Notes under the pieces: generated by a model
What the model was told of the DNA's origin: nothing
Databases searched by the model: none
Seen by the model: the letters and a program-made list of their open reading frames with translations, nothing else
Program-made: the position numbers and the translations under genes
Part shown: positions 1 through 5,384 of the stretch, piece by piece
How the letters are laid out: each line of letters starts with the position of its first letter
Numbering within the stretch: the first letter of the stretch is position 1
Assembly (NCBI GenBank): GCA_946885335.1
Contig: CAMPGG010000224.1
Location: forward strand, 1 to 5,743
Origin: an uncultured Chitinophagaceae bacterium
Lineage (GTDB): Bacteria; Bacteroidota; Bacteroidia; Chitinophagales; Chitinophagaceae
DNA: 5,743 nt
Direction of reading: 5' to 3'

Positions 1-125
1 AGCAACTGCTTTTCCACTTCATGTTTTTTTTCTTCACTCAGTTTGTCCTGCAGATATTGCAACAGGATTTCCTGGTCAATGTCAGTAGAAAGATTGGTCA
101 ATATGTTTTTAATATTCTCTTTCAT
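1..125 (-). CDS. Probable anti-sigma factor or sigma-partner protein, N-terminal fragment (cut by window edge)
   Basis: An ATG at 125-123 opens a minus-strand frame that stays open to the left edge, giving 41 complete codons. The visible peptide starts MKENIKNILTNLSTDIDQEI and continues as a strongly charged, amphipathic helical stretch rich in Glu, Lys and Gln (LSEEKKHEVEKQL near the end). The start lies only 2 nt beyond the stop codon of the ECF sigma gene, so the two are almost certainly co-transcribed and possibly translationally coupled. In Bacteroidota the gene right behind an ECF sigma factor often encodes its membrane-bound anti-sigma factor, whose cytoplasmic N-terminus is a short helical domain. 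This position and composition fit that role, but no zinc-binding HxxxCxxC motif is visible in this part and the membrane segment, if any, lies outside the window. The reading frame is well supported; the function is inferred from context. Confidence 0.7.
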   Translation of the reverse strand, partial: MKENIKNILTNLSTDIDQEILLQYLQDKLSEEKKHEVEKQL

Positions 126-127
126 TA

Positions 128-718
128 TTATTGAGAACGATTAATGTCCTGCTCTTTTAATTTTTTTTCAAGTATGATTTTCAGGTTTCGCTTACCATTT
201 TGAATATAACTTTTAACCTGCATCATATTGAACCCGGTTACCTCGCTTATTTCCTGGTAACTTCTTTTCTCAAGGTAAAACAAAGTTACACACTGCTTCT
301 GCTCTTCATTTAATTCATCCAATGAAATGTTCATGAGCTCAAAAGTCTTTTCATTGTTTAGCAAAGTATAGCGATCAGCGTTTTCAGCAGGCGTGGCAAT
401 GTGGTTTTCAGTTAGTTCAACCGGGATCTTTCCTTGTTTATCCCGCAGTTTCATTAAGCAATGATTTTTAGCCACCATATAGATCCATGACTTAAAATAA
501 TCCACTTTGTATTTATGTAATTCCGTGATCGATTTTAAAAAAATCTGTTGTACACTATCTCTTGCATCTTCTTCATTCTTTAAATACTTCATACAAACAC
601 CCAATAATAACAGGGTATACCGTTGCAACAGAATGCCAAGCCATTCATTGTTCCGGTCCCTGTAAAAATTTTCCAGCAGTTGCTGGTCGGAAATTTCCTC
701 GTGTTTATCTGGATTCAC
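128..718 (-). CDS. RNA polymerase sigma factor, ECF subfamily (sigma-70 family)
   Basis: This 196-residue protein has the two-domain layout of group 4 sigma factors, which redirect RNA polymerase to a dedicated set of promoters. Sigma region 2 spans about residues 22-92; DARDSVQQIFLKSI (51-64) corresponds to the family's DAEDLVQETF-type core-binding helix, and FKSWIYMVAKNHCLMKLR follows. A polar linker (about 93-130) leads to region 4 (about 132-182), LDELNEEQKQCVTLFYLEK followed by the helix-turn-helix YQEISEVTGFNMMQVKSYIQ, which should read the -35 element. Length is normal. The start is GTG at 718-716: an in-frame TAA occurs eight codons upstream with no ATG or GTG between, and the next internal ATG (residue 43) would destroy region 2. 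The signal that activates it is unknown. It is followed 2 nt later by a probable anti-sigma partner and is divergent from an NlpC/P60 peptidase gene, which makes that gene a candidate target, though nothing in the sequence proves it. Confidence 0.93.
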   Translation of the reverse strand: MNPDKHEEISDQQLLENFYRDRNNEWLGILLQRYTLLLLGVCMKYLKNEEDARDSVQQIFLKSITELHKYKVDYFKSWIYMVAKNHCLMKLRDKQGKIPVELTENHIATPAENADRYTLLNNEKTFELMNISLDELNEEQKQCVTLFYLEKRSYQEISEVTGFNMMQVKSYIQNGKRNLKIILEKKLKEQDINRSQ

Positions 719-822
719 GTTTGTAAAATAGCTAATTAGTTATTCAATTAGATGCATAATCCTTGTTTTTTCATACAATAGTTGCACCTTCATTTTTAAC
801 TTCGTTTAAAAAAATAATATCC
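719..822. promoter_or_regulatory. Divergent intergenic region between ECF sigma gene and NlpC/P60 gene
   Basis: This 104-bp, very AT-rich gap must carry the promoters of both divergent genes. I see no convincing match to the Bacteroidota housekeeping promoter (TTTG, 19-21 bp, TAnnTTTG) in either direction. The nearest on the plus strand is TAACTTCG at 797-804, which lacks a TTTG element at the right distance. Small repeats are present: the 8-bp palindrome CTAATTAG at 732-739, and a second AATTAG at 746-751, 12 bp downstream of the first (734-739). That spacing is close to one helical turn and could mark a regulator site or an ECF-specific promoter, but such short AT-rich matches are also expected by chance. 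Confidence 0.3.
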
Positions 823-1593
823 ATGGAATTTGCAGTCTGTGTAGTGCCCGCCGCAGCAATCAGGAATAAAACTTCTCACAAAACCGAAATGACTAACCAG
901 TTGCTCTTTGGTGAAACAGTGGAAATTTTAAAAGTAAAAAAAGAACAATGGTATAAAATCCGGAGCCTGCACGATAAATATGAAGGCTATGTAAGGTCTA
1001 ATTTAGTGCAGGTTATTGATGAATCAGAAGCTAAACAAATTTCACCATGGGTGATGACGGACCTGGTTAATTTTATAGAAACCAACAACGATGACATGCT
1101 GATTTCGGCAGGTGCCACTTTACCTGATTTTGCAAATGGTGAAGGCCGGACCGGTTCCATTGAATATAAATTTGAAGGAAATTTTCATCATCGCAACGAT
1201 GTGAGACCGCAACCTGAAATACTGATGCAGTTGACACAAAAATGGTTGAACGTTCCTTATTTATGGGGTGGAAGAACACCATTAGGTGTGGATTGCAGCG
1301 GTTTTGTGCAGGTAATTTTTAAAATGATGGGTATCGATCTTTGGCGGGATGCATACTTGCAGGCAGAACAGGGAATAAAGATCAATGAATTGAAAGATGT
1401 TCAATGTGGGGACCTTGCTTTTTTTACAGATCATAAAAAAAGGATCATGCATGTTGGTATTTTATTGAACGATCATGAGATCATTCATTCTTCCGGTAAT
1501 GTAAGGATTGATAATATTGATGAAGAAGGAATAACACATACTGGCACGGGCATCAGGACACACCAGTTAAAAACGATCCGGCGGTATTGGTAA
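823..1593 (+). CDS. C40 family peptidase: bacterial SH3 plus NlpC/P60 domain
   Basis: This 256-residue protein is a probable cell-wall peptide hydrolase of the YkfC-like NlpC/P60 group, which cleaves bonds next to D-glutamate in murein peptides. Residues 1-65 form an SH3b domain (VVPAAAIRNKTSHKTEMTNQ, then LLFGE and EGYVRSNLVQ); a linker or second SH3-like domain covers about 70-130. The catalytic domain follows from about 132: PYLWGG at 145-150, Cys158 in DCSGF, His210 in MHVGILL and His222 in IIHSSG, the expected Cys-His-His triad. I chose ATG 823 because relatives begin immediately before this SH3 segment. The frame could extend to a TTG at 763, but the extra 20 residues look untranslated. 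No signal peptide or lipobox is evident from the 823 start, which points to a cytoplasmic role in recycling murein peptides rather than wall remodelling. The last 27 bp overlap the convergent gene on the other strand. Substrate is inferred from the family. Confidence 0.92.
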   Translation: MEFAVCVVPAAAIRNKTSHKTEMTNQLLFGETVEILKVKKEQWYKIRSLHDKYEGYVRSNLVQVIDESEAKQISPWVMTDLVNFIETNNDDMLISAGATLPDFANGEGRTGSIEYKFEGNFHHRNDVRPQPEILMQLTQKWLNVPYLWGGRTPLGVDCSGFVQVIFKMMGIDLWRDAYLQAEQGIKINELKDVQCGDLAFFTDHKKRIMHVGILLNDHEIIHSSGNVRIDNIDEEGITHTGTGIRTHQLKTIRRYW

Positions 1594-2211
1594 TATCAAT
1601 TCGCCATCTTCAATAGTTAAATTCATTTCAAGAGAGAATGCATAATTTTCTTTTCCCAAAACATTACCCCAGTTTACTGAAAAATAGGGAATGTAATAAG
1701 GTTTAAAAATATAAAAATCATTCACCTGTCCAACAATAGTTTTATTATCAGGTGCTAAATGCGTTTTTTCATCATTCAGCATAAAGAATTTCCTGTATTT
1801 CCTGTTGAATAATTTGTACTCATTTTGAACCTGGTCATATTGTTCTTTGCCTGCGTCAGGTATAGTTGTGGCTGTAAGGCGAAAACTTATTAAAGTGTCG
1901 ACAGGTTTGTTGGTTGAATCATCTACCAATAAATAATCAGTAATTATAAATTGAACAAGTTGCGTTCTGAATGAAAAGGGACTGAAATTTTTGTATATCC
2001 CTCTTAAATAAAATAAACTGGTGTCTGTTCTTTTTTGCAATGTGATAATAGAAAACGCGGTATCCTGGATCACCTGGTTCATAAAAACATTGAAAGGCCT
2101 GTCCAGCGGGTTAACCCGGAAATATTTTCCTGCAACTTTTTCCAATGTCGGCTGACTTGAAACCGATAACAGGCTATTGAGTAAAATGAAAAAGCAAAAA
2201 ATAGTTTTCAT
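1567..2211 (-). CDS. Exported protein of unknown function
   Basis: I do not recognise this 214-residue protein. It begins with a clear Sec signal peptide: MKT, a hydrophobic core (IFCFFILLNSLLSV) and a likely cut after Ser19 (VSS|Q), leaving a mature N-terminus starting QPTLEK. There is no lipobox cysteine at the cut site and no later membrane span, so the mature protein should be periplasmic or attached to the outer membrane by contacts. The remainder alternates short hydrophobic and polar stretches, as in beta-rich proteins, with many aromatic residues (for example FYIFKPYYIPYFSVNW at about 167-182) and an acidic segment near the C-terminus before the final PIPPDRF. No catalytic motif is visible. 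It is the last gene of the minus-strand cluster, 6 nt behind the TSUP gene, and its final 27 bp overlap the end of the NlpC/P60 gene on the opposite strand. The signal peptide and length make it a convincing real gene. Confidence 0.8.
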   Translation of the reverse strand: MKTIFCFFILLNSLLSVSSQPTLEKVAGKYFRVNPLDRPFNVFMNQVIQDTAFSIITLQKRTDTSLFYLRGIYKNFSPFSFRTQLVQFIITDYLLVDDSTNKPVDTLISFRLTATTIPDAGKEQYDQVQNEYKLFNRKYRKFFMLNDEKTHLAPDNKTIVGQVNDFYIFKPYYIPYFSVNWGNVLGKENYAFSLEMNLTIEDGELILPIPPDRF

Positions 2212-2217
2212 TGAAAT

Positions 2218-2619
2218 TTAGAAGAAACTTTTCACCCATCTTACAATGGCTTTATCCCAACCCAGCATATTGAAGGCAACATAAAATAAAATGATTCCAA
2301 AAATCTTTCTCAATGTTTGTTGTGAAACAGCCAGCGCCCATTTACTGCCAATAAATCCGCCAAGTGCAAATGCAACACTCATGATCAGCACCACTTTTAA
2401 ATCAATATGTCCTTTATTGTAATAATTAATTACCGCAAAAATGCCAACCGGTAATAATAACAAACCCAGGGAGGTTCCCTGGGCCTGCTGCTGCGAAAAG
2501 CCTAATACATAGATCAATCCCGGAACAATAATAATCCCTCCGCCAACGCCTATTAAACCACTTAAAATACCGGCACCTAACCCGATCAGGATCAATAAAA
2601 CAATAATTTCTGAAGTCAT
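2218..2619 (-). CDS. Half-size TSUP (TauE/SafE) family membrane transporter
   Basis: This 133-residue integral membrane protein belongs to the TSUP family, whose full-length members move sulfite, sulfoacetate or other small anions across the inner membrane. Four hydrophobic segments are visible (about 5-35, 50-68, 72-94 and 102-120). The first has the family hallmark GLIGVGGGIIIVPGL (21-35); QGTSLGLLLLP (47-57) and ALGGFIGSKWAL (85-96) follow, matching one TSUP repeat. Usual members are about 250 residues with two such repeats, so this is half a transporter and would have to dimerise. It is not obviously a broken gene: the next gene starts 6 nt after the stop. I chose the ATG at 2619 because the protein then starts directly at the first membrane segment and lies 13 bp past the ppa stop. 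An upstream ATG at 2646 would add nine polar residues and overlap ppa by 14 bp. The substrate cannot be told. Confidence 0.85.
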   Translation of the reverse strand: MTSEIIVLLILIGLGAGILSGLIGVGGGIIIVPGLIYVLGFSQQQAQGTSLGLLLLPVGIFAVINYYNKGHIDLKVVLIMSVAFALGGFIGSKWALAVSQQTLRKIFGIILFYVAFNMLGWDKAIVRWVKSFF

Positions 2620-2632
2620 TGGTTTGTAGTTA

Positions 2633-3187
2633 TTATTCACCTTCATTTTTCGGAAAGGTTTGTTTATAAAAAAGAAATGCATCATTGATGATGCGGTAAG
2701 CCGTTTCCTTATCCTGGAAATTATCTATGGCCACTTTCTTATTTTCAAGCACTTTGTATTGTTCAAAATAATGTTTCAACTCGTTAAAAAAGTGCGCAGG
2801 CATTTCATTAATATCCGTGATGTGATTTACTGATGGATCATTGGTGGCAACAGCTATGATCTTATCATCCTGCTCACCATTATCGATCATTTGCATATTG
2901 CCAATCACTGTTGCTTCAACGATGCAAAGCGGTTGAATGGATTGTGAACATAATACCAGGATATCGAGTGGGTCATTATCATACCCAAGTGACTGCGGAA
3001 TAAAACCGTAATTGGCAGGGTAGTGGAACGATGAATAAATAACCCTGTCTAATTTTAGTAGTCCTGAAGTTTTTTCAATTTCATATTTGGCCCTTGAGCC
3101 TTTAGGAATTTCTATTAATGCATTTACTATTTGCGGTCCTTTGTTTCCGGGGGAAACGCCATGCCATGGATGTTGTACATTCTTCAT
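2633..3187 (-). CDS. ppa: Inorganic pyrophosphatase, family I (soluble)
   Basis: This 184-residue cytoplasmic enzyme hydrolyses pyrophosphate to two phosphates, pulling forward DNA, RNA and protein synthesis. The family I active site is complete. By alignment with the E. coli enzyme I see Glu26, Lys34 and Glu36 (in [14 protein letters not shown]), Arg48, Tyr56 and Tyr60 (YPANYGF), the signature DNDPLDI with Asp70, Asp72 and Asp75 that hold the magnesium ions, Asp102, Asp107 and Lys109 ([10 protein letters not shown]), and Tyr144-Lys145. The N-terminus [10 protein letters not shown] is typical of the Bacteroidota and chlamydial branch, supporting ATG 3187, and the length is normal. It lies 19 bp behind the fluoride channel gene. 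Fluoride is a classical strong inhibitor of family I pyrophosphatases, so the neighbour probably protects this enzyme among others. Function is near certain. Confidence 0.97.
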   Translation of the reverse strand: MKNVQHPWHGVSPGNKGPQIVNALIEIPKGSRAKYEIEKTSGLLKLDRVIYSSFHYPANYGFIPQSLGYDNDPLDILVLCSQSIQPLCIVEATVIGNMQMIDNGEQDDKIIAVATNDPSVNHITDINEMPAHFFNELKHYFEQYKVLENKKVAIDNFQDKETAYRIINDAFLFYKQTFPKNEGE

Positions 3188-3206
3188 AAATAATATCTTT
3201 TAATAG

Positions 3207-3578
3207 TTAAAACCTGGTCAATTTGATGCCTGCATAGGTAGCTAAAATTCCGGCCACCACACTGACAGCCAGGTAAAAGAAAAATAAAAATAATTTCTCC
3301 TGCCTTAATAACCCGATGCTTTCTAAAGTGAATGCGGAAAATGTAGTAAAGCCACCACAAAAACCTGCCATAATAAATAAATTCCAGGCCGGGGAATGTT
3401 GAACATTTTTATAAGATAAACCCCAAAAGATGCCTATTAAAAAACAACCAATAAAATTAACTGCGAATGTGCCTAAGGGAAAGGCGCCTGGAAAAATGCT
3501 GGTAATCCATCGTTGTGATAAATAACGGGCCATACTTCCCAGTCCTCCACCCAAACCAACTAACAATACATCTTTCAT
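3207..3578 (-). CDS. crcB: Fluoride ion channel CrcB/Fluc
   Basis: This 123-residue protein is a four-helix inner-membrane channel of the CrcB/Fluc family, which works as a dual-topology homodimer and lets fluoride leak out of the cell. Diagnostic features are GLGGGLGSMARYL (8-20) with the conserved Arg18, GTFAVNFIG (36-44) with pore Asn41, and GFCGGFTTFSAF (72-83), where Phe77 and Phe80 form the phenylalanine box that lines the fluoride path and the TTFS segment lies near the central sodium site. Helices run at about 4-24, 35-55, 65-90 and 97-118. Length is standard. A single copy is expected for the homodimeric form, and no second crcB is present in the window. It starts with ATG 27 bp behind the lipoprotein gene and is followed 19 bp later by ppa, encoding a fluoride-sensitive enzyme. 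No fluoride riboswitch is visible in front of it, so it appears to be transcribed with phoH. Confidence 0.96.
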   Translation of the reverse strand: MKDVLLVGLGGGLGSMARYLSQRWITSIFPGAFPLGTFAVNFIGCFLIGIFWGLSYKNVQHSPAWNLFIMAGFCGGFTTFSAFTLESIGLLRQEKLFLFFFYLAVSVVAGILATYAGIKLTRF

Positions 3579-3605
3579 TGTGAAAATCCATTTTTAAAAG
3601 TTATA

Positions 3606-4070
3606 TCATGGCAGGCTATCAGGATTTAAAGAAACATTTGTTTCTAAGGTATCGGCGCTGTGTTGAAACAGGTATTTAAAATCAACCAGCCATTGATCAT
3701 TGATCTTTACAACTTTCAATGTATCGTGATCTTTTTTATAAGAGTTGGAATAAATGATCACGGAAACTGAATCACTTACAGGATTTACATTATGGATGTT
3801 GATGGTGGATTCGCGGTAGTCTCTTCTTTCTTCCCCAGTCAGCCTGGTAAAGTTTCTTTCATATGCATCAAAGTATTGCATGTTAGCGCTGTCCTTCAAC
3901 ATATAATTCCGGGCCTTTTTATATTCGCCGTTCAAGGATGATTGAATAAAATTGCGGGCAGCATCAATATCGTTTTCAGATGTTATGGCTTGTTGTTCTT
4001 CTTCATTACTTCCACAACTACTGAAAATAAAAAGCAGGAACGAAATCAAAAACAAAGTTTTATTTTTCAT
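3606..4070 (-). CDS. Small lipoprotein with DUF4878-like (NTF2-type) domain
   Basis: This 154-residue protein has a type II signal peptide: MKNK, a hydrophobic core (TLFLISFLLFIF) and a lipobox ending SSC with the lipidated Cys19. The residues just after it (GSNEEEQQ) are acidic, resembling the surface-export signal described for Bacteroidota lipoproteins, so it may face outward on the outer membrane. From about residue 37 (DAARNFIQSSLNGEYKKARN) the pattern resembles DUF4878-type NTF2-like domains: an alpha-helical start in which a residue pair or loss-of-material motif (NGEYKKAR) is followed by a central YRESTINIHNV strand and a closing LKVVKINDQWLVDFKY strand pair. Such domains are common in small Bacteroidota lipoproteins and have no proven activity. 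No catalytic residues stand out. It sits between phoH (32 bp upstream) and crcB (27 bp downstream). That it is a lipoprotein is clear; the domain call is from pattern recall only. Confidence 0.8.
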   Translation of the reverse strand: MKNKTLFLISFLLFIFSSCGSNEEEQQAITSENDIDAARNFIQSSLNGEYKKARNYMLKDSANMQYFDAYERNFTRLTGEERRDYRESTINIHNVNPVSDSVSVIIYSNSYKKDHDTLKVVKINDQWLVDFKYLFQHSADTLETNVSLNPDSLP

Positions 4071-4102
4071 TCCTGCAAAGTAATAAATCTTTGGCAGTGG
4101 TT

Positions 4103-5125
4103 TTATAAGCCCCTGTCCTTTCTTAAAAATTCTCCGGATTTCCTGGGTAATTCGGGTGGGTTTTCTTTTTCATGTTCTATGGTATACGCTTTCAGGATGG
4201 CTTTAACCAGCTTATGTCTTACCACATCTTCTTCATCCAGTTCTATATGTGCTATACCATCGATATTTCTTAATATGCGACTTGCTTTTTCAAGTCCGCT
4301 GCGTTGATTTCTTGGTAAGTCAACCTGGGTAACATCACCTGTTATAATTGCTTTTGCATTGGCACCAATCCTTGTTAAGAACATTTTTAACTGGAGATCA
4401 GTAGCATTCTGCGCTTCATCCAAAATAATAAATGCATTATCCAAAGTTCGTCCACGCATGTATGCGAGTGGTGCAATTTCTATGGTCCGGGTGGTCATAT
4501 AATAACCCAGTTTATCTGCAGGGATCATGTCATCCAAAGCATCATACAGCGGACGCAGGTATGGATCGATCTTTTCTTTCAGATCTCCCGGTAAAAAACC
4601 CAGGTTTTCCCCGGCTTCTACAGCTGGCCGGGTTAGAATGATCTTTTTAACTGCCTTGTTTTTTAATGCTCTCACTGCGAGTGCAACGGCGGTATACGTT
4701 TTACCGGTACCAGCTGGCCCGATAGCAAAAAGAATGTCATTCTTTTCGGCCATCTGTACCAGTTTTTTCTGGTTAGCTGTTCTGGCTCTTACTGATTTTC
4801 CATTGGGACCAAAAACCAGGACTTCGTTGGGATTGCTTTCAATAAAATGATCTACCGTTTCGGCATCGTCTCCTCCAAGCACCTGCTCGAAATAATTCTC
4901 ACTCATATGTCCATTTCTTTCGAGGTATTGCACAATGAGAATGATTTTATCTTTTGCGTTATCCACTTGTTCTGGTGAACCACTTAATTTTAATTGCGTA
5001 CCGCGGGAAAGTATTTTAAGTAACGGGAATTTTTTCTTGAGAATATCCAGTTTGCCGTTATTTACGCCGAAGAACTCTATAGGGTTTACGGTTTCGAGAT
5101 TAATGATCGTTTCAGTCAATTTCAC
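4103..5125 (-). CDS. phoH: PhoH family protein (PhoH/YbeZ-type ATPase)
   Basis: This 340-residue cytoplasmic P-loop ATPase is a typical PhoH/YbeZ-family protein, linked to RNA metabolism and ribosome maturation together with the endoribonuclease YbeY. The N-terminal part (about 20-70) has a KH-like pattern with LKILSRGTQLKLSG. The ATPase core holds Walker A GPAGTGKT (136-143), the PhoH signature RPAVEAGENLGFLPGD (166-181) followed by LKEKIDPYLRPLYDAL, then MRGRTL (223-228), Walker B FIILDEAQN (232-240), ITGDVTQVDLP (261-271) and a likely arginine finger Arg275 in NQRSGL. The C-terminal tail (about 315-340) is charged and variable. Start is GTG 5125: an in-frame TAA lies just two codons upstream, and MKLTETIINLETVNPIEFFG is a typical beginning for Bacteroidota PhoH. 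It is the first gene of the minus-strand cluster. Unlike in many bacteria, ybeY is not next to it in this window. Family assignment is near certain; the cellular substrate is not. Confidence 0.96.
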   Translation of the reverse strand: MKLTETIINLETVNPIEFFGVNNGKLDILKKKFPLLKILSRGTQLKLSGSPEQVDNAKDKIILIVQYLERNGHMSENYFEQVLGGDDAETVDHFIESNPNEVLVFGPNGKSVRARTANQKKLVQMAEKNDILFAIGPAGTGKTYTAVALAVRALKNKAVKKIILTRPAVEAGENLGFLPGDLKEKIDPYLRPLYDALDDMIPADKLGYYMTTRTIEIAPLAYMRGRTLDNAFIILDEAQNATDLQLKMFLTRIGANAKAIITGDVTQVDLPRNQRSGLEKASRILRNIDGIAHIELDEEDVVRHKLVKAILKAYTIEHEKENPPELPRKSGEFLRKDRGL

Positions 5126-5184
5126 TGGGGTTTAATTTTCACAAAATTGTTTCTCTATGCTGAAGCTTTCTGTGCTTCCATTTC

Positions 5185-5216
5185 CAAATTAATCTTTAAA
5201 AATCTGGCTTCCTAAA
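5185..5216 (-). promoter_or_regulatory. Candidate Bacteroidota-type promoter upstream of phoH (weak)
   Basis: Reading the minus strand, TTTA (complement of 5213-5216) is followed after 20 bp by TTAATTTG (complement of 5185-5192). This matches the Bacteroidota primary sigma consensus TTTG, 19-21 bp, TAnnTTTG at 3 of 4 and 5 of 6 positions, and would leave a leader of roughly 50-60 nt before the GTG of phoH. Two other partial matches exist further upstream: TAACTTTA (complement of 5213-5220), whose spacer would contain the palindrome at 5225-5238, and AAACTTTG, about 40 bp beyond that. The leader also contains a small GAAGC/GCTTC hairpin at 5162-5178. In such AT-rich DNA none of these can be singled out without transcript data. 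Confidence 0.25.
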
Positions 5217-5224
5217 GTTACTTA

Positions 5225-5238
5225 TTCACAATTGTGAA
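5225..5238. promoter_or_regulatory. Perfect 14-bp palindrome, possible operator for phoH cluster
   Basis: TTCACAATTGTGAA is a perfect inverted repeat with no spacer, lying 100-113 bp upstream of the phoH start codon in the only sizeable intergenic region before the cluster. A related imperfect element, TTCACAAAATTGT at 5138-5150, sits about 13 bp before the start codon and repeats the TTCACAA half. A symmetric site of this size is what a dimeric repressor or activator would bind. The length is only modestly above chance for AT-rich DNA, and no regulator is identified. Confidence 0.35.
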
Positions 5239-5357
5239 AAGAAAATCGTGCCTGCAAAGTTTGGTTAAACTATAATCGTTTTAAAGCACAGGCAAAGAAG
5301 GAATATTAAATGGTTGAATTGAATCTTAAATTATTGATGAAACTTTTCCACTTTTTT

Positions 5358-5370
5358 ACTGGCCCCCAGT
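5358..5370. terminator. Short stem-loop downstream of TonB-dependent receptor gene (uncertain terminator)
   Basis: ACTGG, a three-base loop CCC, and CCAGT form a perfect 5-bp stem 14 bp past the stop codon of the receptor gene. As read on the minus strand it is followed by a run of A rather than U, so it is not a classical intrinsic terminator in the direction needed. It may instead protect the transcript end or act with Rho. It is the only GC-rich hairpin in this intergenic stretch. Confidence 0.3.
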
Positions 5371-5384
5371 GAGGATGTAGCTTT

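Noticed and set aside
763..822. N-terminal extension of the NlpC/P60 protein from a TTG at 763
   Set aside because: The added 20 residues resemble neither a signal peptide nor a domain, and the ATG at 823 matches where the SH3 domain of relatives begins.
2620..2685. N-terminal extension of the TSUP protein (starts at 2685 or 2646)
   Set aside because: The extra residues are polar or out of character for the family and would overlap the 3' end of ppa; the ATG at 2619 directly precedes the first membrane helix.
3579..3605. Possible fluoride riboswitch in front of crcB
   Set aside because: The gap is only 27 bp, too short for the motif, and the region upstream of phoH (5126-5384) lacks the GGNGAUGG-type core on the minus strand.
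3942..4307. 121-codon plus-strand open frame across the lipoprotein and phoH genes
   Set aside because: It lies antisense to two well-supported genes, and its translation is low-complexity and rich in Ser and Phe.
4432..5135. Several plus-strand open frames opposite phoH
   Set aside because: They are antisense shadows of the strongly conserved PhoH coding sequence with no recognisable protein features.
5249..5293. Inverted pair TGCCTG (5249-5254) and CAGGCA (5288-5293)
   Set aside because: Six base pairs separated by 33 bases of AT-rich sequence are easily explained by chance, with no supporting structure between them.
5310..5372. 20-codon plus-strand frame starting ATG at 5310 with a purine-rich stretch (5296-5302) ahead of it
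   Set aside because: It is very short, has a skewed Leu/Phe/Lys composition expected of AT-rich noncoding DNA, and ends inside the stem-loop downstream of the receptor gene.
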